A DNA stretch of 64,000 nt, taken from contig CAVSRM010000008.1 of assembly GCA_963730365.1 (NCBI GenBank), positions 186,001-250,000 on the forward strand, written 5' to 3'. This DNA is from Fodinibacter sp963730365. Its GTDB lineage: Bacteria > Actinomycetota > Actinomycetes > Actinomycetales > Dermatophilaceae. The notes under the pieces were generated by a model. It was not told the DNA's origin and searched no databases. It was given only the letters and a program-made list of their open reading frames with translations. Shown in pieces: positions 55,206-63,532 of this stretch; position 1 is the stretch's first letter, and every line of letters begins with the position of its first letter. The position numbers and the translations under genes are program-made.

Positions 55206-55211
55206 AGCGTA
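55206..55211 (-). promoter_or_regulatory. -10 element of a leaderless promoter (recR)
   Basis: TACGCT on the reverse strand ends six bases before the recR GTG. It would allow recR-DUF5063 transcription separately from dnaX-plsC. Confidence 0.5.
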
Positions 55212-55342
55212 CGGCCTCGCGAGCACCGTGTCGCCCGTCGAGGCCAGGAGACGAGCAGCGCGTCCCGAAGCGTGCCGGCGCGATGGCCGCAGGTGGGCCC
55301 CGAGGCCCCGAACCACGGGGCCCGGCAGGTCTTCTCCCTCGG

Positions 55343-56029
55343 TCAGACTCCGATCGCGGCGCCGCCGGAGGGCAGCTCGTTGTACCCGTCGGCCCGCGCC
55401 TGCCCACTGAGCCCCGCGATCGCATCCATGACCTCGTCGGTGAGCTGGCGCCGGGCCCGCCCGGCCGGCACCTCGGCGAAGCCGGACGGCAGGATCGGCG
55501 GGCCGAAGCGCACCGTCACCGTGGCCCTGCGCGGGAAGCTGCTCCCGATGGGCTGCACCTCGTCGGTGCCCACGAGACCGACGGGCACGACCGGAACACC
55601 CGCGGTGAGGGCGAGCCACGCCACCCCGGTGCGGCCCTTGTAGAGCCGGCCGTCGCGCGAGCGGGTGCCCTCGGGATAGATGCCGAAGGCGCGCCCGGCG
55701 CGCAGGACCCCCAGAGCGAGGTCGAGGCTCTCCTGGGCCGAGCGCGAGGACCCCCGGTCGACGGGGATCGCCTCGGATCCGACGAAGAAGCCGCGACGGA
55801 TGGCGCCGGTGACCCCCGTGCCGGTGAAGTAGTCGGCCTTGGCGAGGAAGCTCACCGGCCGAGGGGCGGCGATCGGGATCGCGAAGGAGTCGATGAACGA
55901 CAAGTGGTTGCTGGCGAGGATGACGCCCCCGGTGCGGGGCACGTTCGCGGTGCCGGTGATGGTCGGTCGCCACAGCGCCTTCGAGAGCGGCGCCACGAGG
56001 AGGTGACCAATGCGGTAGCGGACGCTCAT
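55343..56029 (-). CDS. plsC: 1-acyl-sn-glycerol-3-phosphate acyltransferase family protein
   Basis: A 228-residue PlsC-type acyltransferase with the catalytic motif NHLSFID (His42, Asp47), the phosphate-binding IYPEGTRSRDGRLYKG and VVPVGLVGT. It acylates lysophosphatidate to phosphatidate, or a related lipid acceptor, at the inner membrane face. The ATG overlaps the dnaX stop by four bases (ATGA). It occupies the position where ybaB is normally found between dnaX and recR. Confidence 0.92.
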   Translation of the reverse strand: MSVRYRIGHLLVAPLSKALWRPTITGTANVPRTGGVILASNHLSFIDSFAIPIAAPRPVSFLAKADYFTGTGVTGAIRRGFFVGSEAIPVDRGSSRSAQESLDLALGVLRAGRAFGIYPEGTRSRDGRLYKGRTGVAWLALTAGVPVVPVGLVGTDEVQPIGSSFPRRATVTVRFGPPILPSGFAEVPAGRARRQLTDEVMDAIAGLSGQARADGYNELPSGGAAIGV

Positions 56030-58233
56030 CGCGAGTCGTCGGCGATGACGGTGCCGCCGAGGATGCGTTCGATCACGGGGACACCCACGTCGGTGAGGTC
56101 GTCGATCGACTCGTCGTCCGCGCTGATCGCCTCGTCGTCGACGACGGGCCGCTCCTGGGTCGGCGGCGCCTCGACCGCGACCTCGGCCTTGGCCCGCTCG
56201 TAGGGGCTCGCCCACGACGGCGCCGTGTCGCTCGGTGGCGGGGCATCGGCCCAGCTCGCCGACTCGTTCCGTGAGCGCCCCTGCTCGGGAGCCGGTGAGG
56301 GTGCCGGATGCCGCGCCGCTGCCGTCTCGGACGGGTCGGCCGCGCTCACCCCGGGCGTGGCGCCCGAGCCGTCCCGGGGGCCGCCCGCCTGCGCGGTGGA
56401 ATGTGGCGCCGGAGCGGGCGCAGCCGCTGCGGCCGGTGCGGGACTCGCCGTGGACGCGTCGTCGACGGGCACCCCCTCGACGCGTGCATCGACACCGAGG
56501 ACGTCGATGAGGGCCTGCCGGACGTAGTCGGCGTGCGGGCCGCGTCGGAAGGTCTCGGTGAGCCCTACGGTGGAGATGCCGAGCAGCACCCGCTGGCCGT
56601 CGTAGTCCACGATCTGGGCGTGCTGGGACAGGAAGGTCCACGTGGTGCGACGGAGCTCGAACACCTTGGCCAGCACGTCTGGCCAGGAGCGGCGCAACGC
56701 ATCGGTGTCGAGCCCACCGGGGCCCTTGGCAGGAGCCGGACCCGGAGTCTGGACGCGCCCGGCATCCGGCTGCTGCTCCCCCTGGGCCGGACCGGGGGTC
56801 GCGGGAGCCGCGGGCCCGGCCGCGGCCCGAGTCGGGTCCACGGTCGTCGGCTGCTCCGGTGGAGTCGCGCCCGCGTCGCCGGCGGCTCCGGCCGGTGGCG
56901 TCGCGCCCGTTGCGGGCGGCGGCCCCAGGGGTTCGGGTGAGGGCTCGGGCGCCGGAGCCGTGACCGGACCGACAGGGTCGGCCACGGGGGCGGGAGCACT
57001 GGAGGGCGCGGGAGGGGCAGGGGAACCGGCGGCCGGAGACGCGACGGACGACGGTCCGCTCGACGGCACCCCCCCGACGTCCAGGCGACGTTCGAGGCGG
57101 TCGAGCCTGGCGGCATACCCGGCCTCACCCGCGGCGCCGGGCAGCAGGATGCGGGCCGCGATGAGCTCGAGCTGGAGCCGCGGTGACGTGGCCCCGGTCA
57201 TCTCGGTGAGCCCGGAGTTGACGACGTCGGCGGCCCTCGAGAGCGCACCCGCGCCGAAGGCGGCCGACTGGCGGCGCATCCGCTCGAGCTGGTCCTCGGG
57301 CACGTGGCGCAGCACCTGCCCGGCCCCTTCGGTCACCGCCGCCACGACGATGAGGTCACGCAGTCGCTCGAGGAGGTCCTCGACGAAGCGCCGCGGGTCG
57401 AGGCCGGTCTCGACGACCTTGTCGATGGCCCGGAAGACGGCAGCGGCATCGCCGGCGGCGAAGGCGTCGATCGAGGCGTCGAGCAGCTCGCCGTCGGTGA
57501 AGCCGAGCAGCGCTGCCGCCGAGTCGTAGGTGAGGCCCTCGGGCCCCGATCCCGCGATGAGCTGGTCGAGCACGGAGAGCGAGTCACGCACCGACCCGCC
57601 GCCGGCGCGGACGACGAACGACAGCACGCCCGGGGCGACCGCCACGCCCTCCTTGCCGCACAGCTCCTCCATGTAGGCCTGCAGCCGAGCAGGCGGAACG
57701 AGCCGGAAGGGGTAGTGGTGGGTGCGCGAGCGGATGGTGCCGATGACCTTCTCGGGCTCGGTCGTCGCGAAGACGAACTTCACGTGCTCTGGCGGCTCCT
57801 CGACGATCTTGAGCAGCGCGTTGAACCCCTGCGGCGTCACCATGTGCGCCTCGTCGATGATGTAGATCTTGTAGCGACTCTGGGCCGGGCCGTAGGAGGC
57901 CCGCTCGCGCAGGTCTCGGGCGTCGTCGACCCCGCCGTGGCTCGCGGCGTCGATCTCGATGACGTCGACCGTGCCCGCTCCCCCACGGGCCAGCGCGACG
58001 CACGAGTCGCAGGTGCCGCACGGCTCGGGCGTCGGGCCCTGCTCGCAGTTGAGGCAGCGGGCCAGGATGCGGGCACTCGTGGTCTTGCCGCAGCCGCGCG
58101 GCCCGCTGAAGAGGTACGCGTGGTTGACCCGGCCGGTGCGCAGCGCCTGCATGAGCGGCGCGGTCACGTGCTCCTGCCCGATGACGTCGACGAACGTCTC
58201 GGGCCGATACCGGCGATACAGGGCGGTGCTCAC
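56026..58233 (-). CDS. dnaX: DNA polymerase III subunit gamma/tau
   Basis: A 735-residue clamp-loader subunit. Walker A is SGPRGCGKTT (43-52), zinc cysteines are 63, 72, 75 and 78, Walker B is IYIIDEAHM, and the SRC motif is in GTIRSRTHHYPFRL. Domain III follows (to about 370), then a long Pro/Ala-rich linker (about 405-560), a tau-like domain (about 565-650, LRRSWPDVLAKVFELRR) and another acidic linker. TAGGGT seven bases before GTG 58233 suggests a leaderless message. No slippery A-run for making a short gamma form is seen. Confidence 0.95.
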   Translation of the reverse strand: MSTALYRRYRPETFVDVIGQEHVTAPLMQALRTGRVNHAYLFSGPRGCGKTTSARILARCLNCEQGPTPEPCGTCDSCVALARGGAGTVDVIEIDAASHGGVDDARDLRERASYGPAQSRYKIYIIDEAHMVTPQGFNALLKIVEEPPEHVKFVFATTEPEKVIGTIRSRTHHYPFRLVPPARLQAYMEELCGKEGVAVAPGVLSFVVRAGGGSVRDSLSVLDQLIAGSGPEGLTYDSAAALLGFTDGELLDASIDAFAAGDAAAVFRAIDKVVETGLDPRRFVEDLLERLRDLIVVAAVTEGAGQVLRHVPEDQLERMRRQSAAFGAGALSRAADVVNSGLTEMTGATSPRLQLELIAARILLPGAAGEAGYAARLDRLERRLDVGGVPSSGPSSVASPAAGSPAPPAPSSAPAPVADPVGPVTAPAPEPSPEPLGPPPATGATPPAGAAGDAGATPPEQPTTVDPTRAAAGPAAPATPGPAQGEQQPDAGRVQTPGPAPAKGPGGLDTDALRRSWPDVLAKVFELRRTTWTFLSQHAQIVDYDGQRVLLGISTVGLTETFRRGPHADYVRQALIDVLGVDARVEGVPVDDASTASPAPAAAAAPAPAPHSTAQAGGPRDGSGATPGVSAADPSETAAARHPAPSPAPEQGRSRNESASWADAPPPSDTAPSWASPYERAKAEVAVEAPPTQERPVVDDEAISADDESIDDLTDVGVPVIERILGGTVIADDSR

Positions 58234-58240
58234 CTCCCGA

Positions 58241-58246
58241 ACCCTA
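58241..58246 (-). promoter_or_regulatory. -10 element of a leaderless promoter (dnaX)
   Basis: TAGGGT on the reverse strand ends seven bases before the dnaX GTG. GGGAGG touches the start codon and is too close to act as a normal ribosome binding site. Confidence 0.45.
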
Positions 58247-58317
58247 GCCGCGATCCCGGACACCCGGCATGCCCTGTCCCCGGCGGTGGACAGCGGCCCG
58301 GCCGGGAGCATGGCCGA

Positions 58318-58323
58318 TAGGCT
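58318..58323 (+). promoter_or_regulatory. -10 element upstream of the ABC transporter genes
   Basis: TAGGCT lies eight bases before an in-frame GTG (58332) and 68 bases before ATG 58392. Either a leaderless start at 58332 or a short leader to 58392 is possible. Confidence 0.35.
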
Positions 58324-58391
58324 CGCGGCTCGTGGCGTGCCCTCCCCGGGGCACCCGCACCACCGGCCCACCGCATCGAGAGGCACCCCGG

Positions 58392-59078
58392 ATGCACCCG
58401 ACGAGCGACGGTGGATGCCGGGTGGTGGCCACCGCCCTGACCAAGTCCCTCGACCCCGTCGTGCTCCTCGCGCCGACCACCATGACCGCCGAGCCGGCCA
58501 CCTGCGTCGTCGTCCGCGGCCCGAACGGGGCGGGGAAGACGACCTTCCTCCGGCTGGTCGCGGGCCTGCTCGAGCCGACCTCGGGAACGGTGACCATCGA
58601 CGGGGTCCCCGCCGATGAGCGGCACCCCACGACGCGCTCGTCGGTGGCCGCCCTCATCGGCGCTCCCGCGGCCTACCGTGATCTCACCCTGGCCGACCAC
58701 CTCACCCTCATCGACGCCACCTGGGGCCGTGACCCCGACACGTGCGACGTCCGCGTCATGGGCGCCCTGGAGGAGTTCGGGATCGACCACCTCGACGAGC
58801 GCTACCCGCACGAGCTGTCCTCGGGGCAGGGGCAGCTCTTCCGTCTCGCGCTCACGTGGTTCCGGCCCGCGCGGCTGCTCGTGCTCGATGAGCCCGAGCA
58901 GCGGCTCGACACCGAGCGCCGGGCCCTCGTGGGCCGCCTCGTGCGCGAGCGGGCCGCGACGGGCACGACAGTGGTCATGGCGTGCCACGACCCGGTCCTC
59001 ACCGCCGACGTGGCCGACCAGGTCGTCGACATCCCCGGCGACGAGCCGACGGCCGAGCGCGACGGCGACGACGCGTGA
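58392..59078 (+). CDS. ABC transporter ATP-binding protein
   Basis: A 228-residue ABC ATPase with Walker A GPNGAGKTT (43-51), Q-loop region AALIGAPAAYRDLTLADHL, signature LSSGQGQLFRLAL and Walker B RLLVLDEPEQRLD with the H-loop in MACHDPVL. The compact form with a single domain resembles exporter subunits such as CcmA/DrrA. GTG 58332 would add 20 residues. Its stop overlaps the next start by four bases (GTGA), so it forms a unit with the membrane protein downstream. Confidence 0.88.
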   Translation: MHPTSDGGCRVVATALTKSLDPVVLLAPTTMTAEPATCVVVRGPNGAGKTTFLRLVAGLLEPTSGTVTIDGVPADERHPTTRSSVAALIGAPAAYRDLTLADHLTLIDATWGRDPDTCDVRVMGALEEFGIDHLDERYPHELSSGQGQLFRLALTWFRPARLLVLDEPEQRLDTERRALVGRLVRERAATGTTVVMACHDPVLTADVADQVVDIPGDEPTAERDGDDA

Positions 59079-60466
59079 CCGAGACCGACCGCGAGCGGCT
59101 CGCCGACGCCGAGCACGTCCTCCACGGGCCGGAGGGCTCCGGCGCCGTGCGCAACGTGCTGTATGCGGTCTACGTCGTGGCACTGCTCGCCCTGTCCTAC
59201 GGGTTCACGGTGGCGCGGGCCGTGTTCCTCACGAGCGATCCGGTCTGGGTGCGCGACTCCCTGCTGAGCATTCCGGCGGCCCTCGCGGGCCTCCTGCTCG
59301 CCGCCGCCCTCCTCGTCCTCGTCCACGCCGCCGGCGCCCGCCGCGGGCCCGTCGTTCCCCCGCTGCCGTGGGTCGACCACGTCGTCGCGTCCTCGATCGA
59401 CAGGGCAGCGGTCCTTCGCGAGTGGTGGGTCGTGTCGAGCACCCTGCTCGTGGCGTCCGGAGGGGTCGCGGGAGGAGTGCTCGGGGGCAGCCTGTGGGCG
59501 GCGGGAGCGACCGGGCCGGTCGCCCTCGTCGTCGGCCTGGTCATCGGACCCGCCCTCGGCGCGCTCCTCGCCGTCGCCTGGCTCGCGGGGCAGGTGGGCA
59601 CCGGTCCGCGTCGCCCCACCGGCACTCGCGTGAGGCGGCCCGCTGCCGCGCTGCGGCTGCTCACCCTCGAGGGACTCCGCAGCCAGAGCACCAGGTCGAC
59701 CCACCTCGGCGGGGCCGTCCTCGCCGGTGACCTGCGCACCGCGCGGCTCGAGGTCGCGACCCCGATCCGCCGGGCGAGGCACGTCCACCTCCGGTCGCGG
59801 GGTCCGGTGCCGACAGTGGTCTCCCGCGACCTCCTGGGACTGCGGCGCCAGCCGGGTCAGCTCCTCACGGGCGTGATCCTCGTGGCCCCGGGCGCCGCCG
59901 GCGTGGCGTGGTCGCTCTCGTCGCCGCAGGTGCCCATGGTCCTCGCCATCGCCTCCGTCGCTGCGTGCTACCTCGGGGTGGGCGCGTGGGCGGAGGGACT
60001 GCGACTTCTCGGCGACACGATCGGCACGCCGCGCCTGAGCGGGCTCGCGATGGACGTCGAGGCGCTCGCGCACACCGTCGCGCCGGTGGCGCTCTTCCTC
60101 GCGCTCGGACTGCCGGTGGCGCTGCTGGTGCGCGCCGGGGTCGACGGGCCCGCCACCTCGAGTGCCGGGCTCGTGATCTGGATGGTGCTCGTGGGGGCGC
60201 TCGTCTCGGCCGCCCTGTGGCTGGCGGCGTTCCGGGGCCTGCCCCCCGGCTCGGCGTTCTCGCCGCAGGGTGGCCCGGTGTCGATGCTGCTGTGGCACTC
60301 CCGCCCCCTGCTCCTCACGACCGTCATCGGGGGGGTGCTCACCGGGCTGGTGGCCGACCGCGCGGTGCTCGGACCCGTGGGGGTCTGGCTCGCCGTCACC
60401 GTGGCCCTCGGCTGGCTGTGGGCCCGACGACGTCTCCGGGTGGCCGCGGACGAGCACCGGGTCTGA
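59075..60466 (+). CDS. Polytopic membrane protein, probable ABC permease partner
   Basis: A 463-residue protein with about ten predicted helices in two clusters (about 25-180 and 275-455), separated by a basic cytoplasmic segment with RSQSTRSTHLGGAVLAGD. The layout resembles DUF6297-type actinobacterial membrane proteins. Translational coupling to the ABC ATPase suggests it is the channel subunit of that transporter. Substrate unknown. Confidence 0.7.
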   Translation: MTETDRERLADAEHVLHGPEGSGAVRNVLYAVYVVALLALSYGFTVARAVFLTSDPVWVRDSLLSIPAALAGLLLAAALLVLVHAAGARRGPVVPPLPWVDHVVASSIDRAAVLREWWVVSSTLLVASGGVAGGVLGGSLWAAGATGPVALVVGLVIGPALGALLAVAWLAGQVGTGPRRPTGTRVRRPAAALRLLTLEGLRSQSTRSTHLGGAVLAGDLRTARLEVATPIRRARHVHLRSRGPVPTVVSRDLLGLRRQPGQLLTGVILVAPGAAGVAWSLSSPQVPMVLAIASVAACYLGVGAWAEGLRLLGDTIGTPRLSGLAMDVEALAHTVAPVALFLALGLPVALLVRAGVDGPATSSAGLVIWMVLVGALVSAALWLAAFRGLPPGSAFSPQGGPVSMLLWHSRPLLLTTVIGGVLTGLVADRAVLGPVGVWLAVTVALGWLWARRRLRVAADEHRV

Positions 60467-60562
60467 CCGTCGGTGGTGTCCCGGCGGTCAAGGGGTCCCG
60501 GGAGTCACGGGGTCCCGGGATCACGGCTGCCGCAGGTTTTCGCCGGGAGCGGGCTGCCGACA

Positions 60563-60568
60563 TACCCT
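60563..60568 (+). promoter_or_regulatory. -10 element of a leaderless promoter (DsbA-family gene)
   Basis: TACCCT ends six bases before the ATG at 60575. No Shine-Dalgarno sequence is present. Confidence 0.45.
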
Positions 60569-60574
60569 CGTGTC

Positions 60575-61402
60575 ATGCGTATCGACGTCTGGTCCGACAT
60601 CCTGTGCCCGTTCTGCCACGTGGGACGGCGCCACCTCGAGCTCGCCCTCGGGCGGTTCGAGCACGCCGACGAGGTCGGCGTCGTGTGGCACAGCTTCATG
60701 CTGGACGCGTCGGCACCGACCGAGGACCCCCGGTCGATGCCGCAGCTGATCTCGGAGAAGTACGGCACGTCGGTCGAGGACGCCGTCTCACAGCATGAGC
60801 GGATGGCCGCCGATGCCGCCGAGGTCGGTCTGGACTTCCAGTGGCAGAAGATCGTGGCCGGCAACTCCTTCGATGCCCACCGGCTCATCCACTTCGCCCG
60901 CGCCGAGGGCCGCGAGAACGAGGTCTCTCAGCGCGTGATGCGCGCCTGGTACTCCGAGGGCGCCTCGATCGGCGACCACGACACCCTCGTGCGCCTGGCT
61001 GTCGAGGCAGGTCTGGAGGAGGGCGCCGTCCGCGCGCTCCTCGCCGGTGACGACCACGGCATCGACGTGCGCACCGACATGGCCCTCGCCACGCAGATCG
61101 GCATCAATGCCGTCCCGACCTTCGTGCTGGACCAGAAGTACGCCGTGAGTGGTGCGCAGCCCGTCGAGGTCATGCTCGACGCGCTGCGCCAGGTCTGGGA
61201 CCTCCAGGGCACCGAGCCCGAGGTGCAGGCGGCCGGCGGCTGCGGTGGCGGCTGCTGCGGCGGGGCGTGCGGCACCGACTCCACCGCCGAGGAGGCCCCC
61301 ACCGACCAGCAGGACGGCTGCGGCAGCGATGGGTGCGGCGGGATGTGCGGCACGGCCGAGGAGGCCCGCGACGCCGAGACGGTCACGACGGGCTCGCGCT
61401 GA
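60575..61402 (+). CDS. DsbA/FrnE-family oxidoreductase with a cysteine-rich C-terminal tail
   Basis: A 275-residue thioredoxin-fold protein. The CxxC is CPFC (11-14) right after strand 1, as in cytosolic FrnE-like polyketide/disulfide isomerases; there is no signal peptide. AVPTFVLDQKYAVSGAQP carries the cis-proline. After residue 215 comes a 60-residue extension with seven cysteines (223, 227, 228, 232, 249, 253, 257) in a Gly-rich, acidic context. Spacing C-x3-CC-x3-C and C-x3-C-x3-C suggests metal binding or redox buffering (inference). Confidence 0.9.
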   Translation: MRIDVWSDILCPFCHVGRRHLELALGRFEHADEVGVVWHSFMLDASAPTEDPRSMPQLISEKYGTSVEDAVSQHERMAADAAEVGLDFQWQKIVAGNSFDAHRLIHFARAEGRENEVSQRVMRAWYSEGASIGDHDTLVRLAVEAGLEEGAVRALLAGDDHGIDVRTDMALATQIGINAVPTFVLDQKYAVSGAQPVEVMLDALRQVWDLQGTEPEVQAAGGCGGGCCGGACGTDSTAEEAPTDQQDGCGSDGCGGMCGTAEEARDAETVTTGSR

Positions 61403-61501
61403 ACCGACGAGGGGTGCCGGCTCGCCGGCCGTTCCGGGGCGGACCGGCTCTCGCCGGTGGACGCACGGGCGCCGCCGGGCCGGGGACGGCGCCGGGCACG
61501 A

Positions 61502-61590
61502 GGACACCCCGCGTACCTGGAAGAGCCCACCTGCCCTTGCTGCATTCCTGCCCTGGGGGAGTTCGGCGGGGTACCACCACGCGGGGTGCC
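61502..61590 (-). ncRNA. ffs: Signal recognition particle RNA (4.5S, bacterial small type)
   Basis: On the reverse strand an 89-base RNA starts GGCACCCCGC and ends GCGGGGTGTCC, closing a terminal stem. The conserved SRP core lies between: GAACTCCCCCAGGG, a GGAA-type tetraloop region and GCAGCAAGGGCAGG. This is the Ffh-binding domain IV with its asymmetric loop. A TACGAT box seven bases upstream fits a promoter. It is located near dnaX and tRNA-Ser, as often seen in actinobacteria. Confidence 0.9.
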
Positions 61591-61597
61591 GTGAACG

Positions 61598-61603
61598 ATC
61601 GTA
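61598..61603 (-). promoter_or_regulatory. -10 element of the SRP RNA promoter
   Basis: TACGAT on the reverse strand ends seven bases before the predicted 5' end of the SRP RNA, the expected distance for a transcription start. Confidence 0.55.
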
Positions 61604-61664
61604 GGACGCCCGCCGCCAAACCCGGAAATCGACCCCCACGCGTCCCCATCGACCCAAGGACCCC

Positions 61665-62132
61665 ATGACCCCCCCTCGGATGCTGTTCACCTGGCTCGCC
61701 CGCGCCGAGGTGGTGACGTGGACCCTCCTGCTGATCGGGATGTTCCTCAAGTACGTCACCTCGACCACGGATGTTGCGGTGAGCGTCTTCGGACTCGCCC
61801 ACGGCGTGGTGTTCCTGTCCTACGTGGGCGTCACCCTCGCCATCTGGGTCGACCAGCGCTGGCGCGCGCGCGACGCGGCTCTCGCCCTCCTGGCCGGCGT
61901 CCCACCGTTCGCCACGCTGTGGATCGAGCGACGCGTGGAGCGTCGCTCCCTCATCACGGAGCACTGGCGGCTGGGGCCACACGGCGAGGCTCCGACCACC
62001 CCGATGGAGCGACTCCTCGCGGGTGCGCTCGTCCGACCTGCGGCGGCGCTGGTCGTCGGAGCCACCGCGGTCCTCGCCGTGACCGCTGCCCTGCTCGTCA
62101 TCGGGCCGCCCGCAGGTCCCTCGGCCTCCTGA
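61665..62132 (+). CDS. DUF3817 family membrane protein
   Basis: A 155-residue protein. Residues about 8-95 match DUF3817: LFTWLARAEVVTWTLLLIGM, FLKYVTSTTDVAVSVFGLAHG and LSYVGVTLAIWVDQRW, forming three helices. A fourth helix (about 128-148) closes the protein. The ATG has AAGGA six bases upstream. The family is a common actinobacterial integral membrane protein of unknown function. Confidence 0.88.
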   Translation: MTPPRMLFTWLARAEVVTWTLLLIGMFLKYVTSTTDVAVSVFGLAHGVVFLSYVGVTLAIWVDQRWRARDAALALLAGVPPFATLWIERRVERRSLITEHWRLGPHGEAPTTPMERLLAGALVRPAAALVVGATAVLAVTAALLVIGPPAGPSAS

Positions 62133-62200
62133 GCGCCGCCGATGCCGGTCCGGTGTCGTGGATTTCTGTCGCGCGCACTCCCTCGGGTAACCTCGCCCGC

Positions 62201-62288
62201 GGAGGATTCGCATAGTGGCCTAGTGCGCACGATTGGAAATCGTGTTGGGATAAAACCCTCGGGGGTTCAAATCCCCCATCCTCCGCCA
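62201..62288 (+). tRNA. tRNA-Ser (anticodon GGA)
   Basis: An 88-base tRNA with a long variable arm, CCA encoded. The acceptor is GGAGGAT/ATCCTCC with discriminator G, the anticodon loop is TTGGAAA in stem CGAT/ATCG, and the T arm is GGGGG-TTCAAAT-CCCCC. The anticodon GGA reads TCC and TCT. Confidence 0.96.
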
Positions 62289-62294
62289 ACGCAG

Positions 62295-62325
62295 AACCCC
62301 GATCGCCACGCGATCGGGGTTTTTC
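62295..62325 (+). terminator. Rho-independent terminator after tRNA-Ser
   Basis: The stem CCCCGATCG (62297-62305) pairs with CGATCGGGG (62311-62319) around a five-base loop, followed by five T residues. It is a classical intrinsic terminator. Confidence 0.93.
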
Positions 62326-62422
62326 GTCGCCGTGACGGCGACGGGCCGCGCTGGATGCGAGTGTGGTCGACTTCCGGCCGCTGGTCCGGGGCACCCATCG
62401 GGCGCCGGGCTCCGCACCCTCC

Positions 62423-62989
62423 TCAGGAGGCGGCCAGGGCCGCGAGCGCGGCGGCCAGGTCAGCGACGGCCTGCACCTGGTCGGGGTGGCCCCCGTCGAG
62501 CTCGAGGTCGAGCTGCATCCCCATGAATGCGGCATCCATGAGCAGGACCACCCGTCGGGCGGTGCCTTGTGGGCAGCCCGCGTCGACCACTCGCTCGGCG
62601 AGCGCCGCGGTCCAGCGCTCGTTGGCCTCTCGCACGACCGTGGCGTAGGGCTCCTGCCCGAGCAGCCCCAGTGCCGCGGCCTCGACGTAGATCCGCTGGC
62701 ACGATGCCAGCTCCCCGGTGAGGCTGGCCTGCCAGAACCCCGTGACGAAGCCGGCGACGTCCGGCGTACCCGGGAGCGCCCTGATCCGGCGCACCGAGCG
62801 ATCCGTCGCCACTCGCAGCACGGAGGCCACGAGGTCGTCCTTGTCCGCGAAGTGGTAGAGCAGCATCCGGTCACTCGTCCCGATGGCCGCCGCCAGCGGC
62901 CGGAGGCTGAGGCCGATCAGGCCGTGCTCCAGGGCGTGGTCGGCGGCCGCCTCGGCGAGCACCTCCCGGCGCGCAGGGTCACGAGCCAT
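62423..62989 (-). CDS. TetR-family transcriptional repressor
   Basis: A 188-residue TetR protein. The N-terminal helix-turn-helix (about 10-55) has LSLRPLAAAIGTSDRMLLYHFADKDDL. The C-terminal ligand domain ends with DAAFMGMQLDLELDGGHPDQ. The ATG has GGAGG upstream. It is divergent from an SMR efflux gene. The 106-bp gap contains a double palindrome that is almost certainly its operator, so it should repress the pump, and perhaps itself, until a drug binds. Confidence 0.92.
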   Translation of the reverse strand: MARDPARREVLAEAAADHALEHGLIGLSLRPLAAAIGTSDRMLLYHFADKDDLVASVLRVATDRSVRRIRALPGTPDVAGFVTGFWQASLTGELASCQRIYVEAAALGLLGQEPYATVVREANERWTAALAERVVDAGCPQGTARRVVLLMDAAFMGMQLDLELDGGHPDQVQAVADLAAALAALAAS

Positions 62990-63040
62990 TGCGCACCTCC
63001 TCCGCCGGTTCCGATCGCCCGGCCGCTCGTCGGCCGCCGG

Positions 63041-63080
63041 GTGTAGCAGGTGCTACGCTACTATGTAGCACCTGCTACAC
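63041..63080. promoter_or_regulatory. Double-palindrome operator for the TetR repressor
   Basis: A perfect 16-bp inverted repeat (63041-63056 and 63065-63080) has an eight-base spacer. Each arm is itself a palindrome: GTAGCAGGTGCTAC and GTAGCACCTGCTAC. TACTAT in the spacer may be the -10 box of the efflux gene, so two TetR dimers would cover the promoter. Confidence 0.85.
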
Positions 63081-63094
63081 ACAAAGGACACACC

Positions 63095-63421
63095 ATGATC
63101 ACCGCGTGGGCCCTCCTCCTTGCCGCCATCGGCATCGAGGTCTCCGCCACTGCCGCACTCCCCCGCACCATGGGCTTTCGCGACCCCGGCTGGACCGCGC
63201 TGGTCCTGGCGGGCTACGCGGCCTCGATCTGGCTGCTCACCCTCGTCGTGGAGCGGATGCCGGTCTCCATCGCCTACGCCGTGTGGGCGGGCCTGGGCAC
63301 TGCCGGCATCGCGCTCGTCGGATACCTGTTCCTCGACGAGCGCCTGGACGCCGTGAAGGTCATCGCCATCGGGCTGATCATCGGTGGCGTCGTGCTGCTC
63401 AACATCCGCGGAGCGCACTGA
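63095..63421 (+). CDS. Small multidrug resistance (SMR) efflux protein
   Basis: A 108-residue four-helix SMR transporter. The essential proton/drug-coupling glutamate is Glu15 in AAIGIEVSATAAL. SIWLLTLVVERMPVSIAYAVWAGLG is the family signature, with the conserved Trp and Gly residues. It exports cationic compounds as an antiparallel dimer. The ATG has AAAGGA seven bases upstream and lies 14 bp after the TetR operator, so expression is probably drug-inducible. Confidence 0.93.
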   Translation: MITAWALLLAAIGIEVSATAALPRTMGFRDPGWTALVLAGYAASIWLLTLVVERMPVSIAYAVWAGLGTAGIALVGYLFLDERLDAVKVIAIGLIIGGVVLLNIRGAH

Positions 63422-63532
63422 GCCGGGCCGCTCGGGCGGCGCCCGGGTCCGCTCGGCGCCACATCCTGCCGCTCGGGGTGCAGTTCCTCACGAACGGTGG
63501 CGAGCGCCCGGGACGGTCGCAACGATGGGGGC

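Noticed and set aside
56780..57060. Repeat array inside dnaX
   Set aside because: The Pro/Ala-rich linker has low complexity typical of actinobacterial gamma/tau proteins; units are irregular and there are no CRISPR-like spacers.
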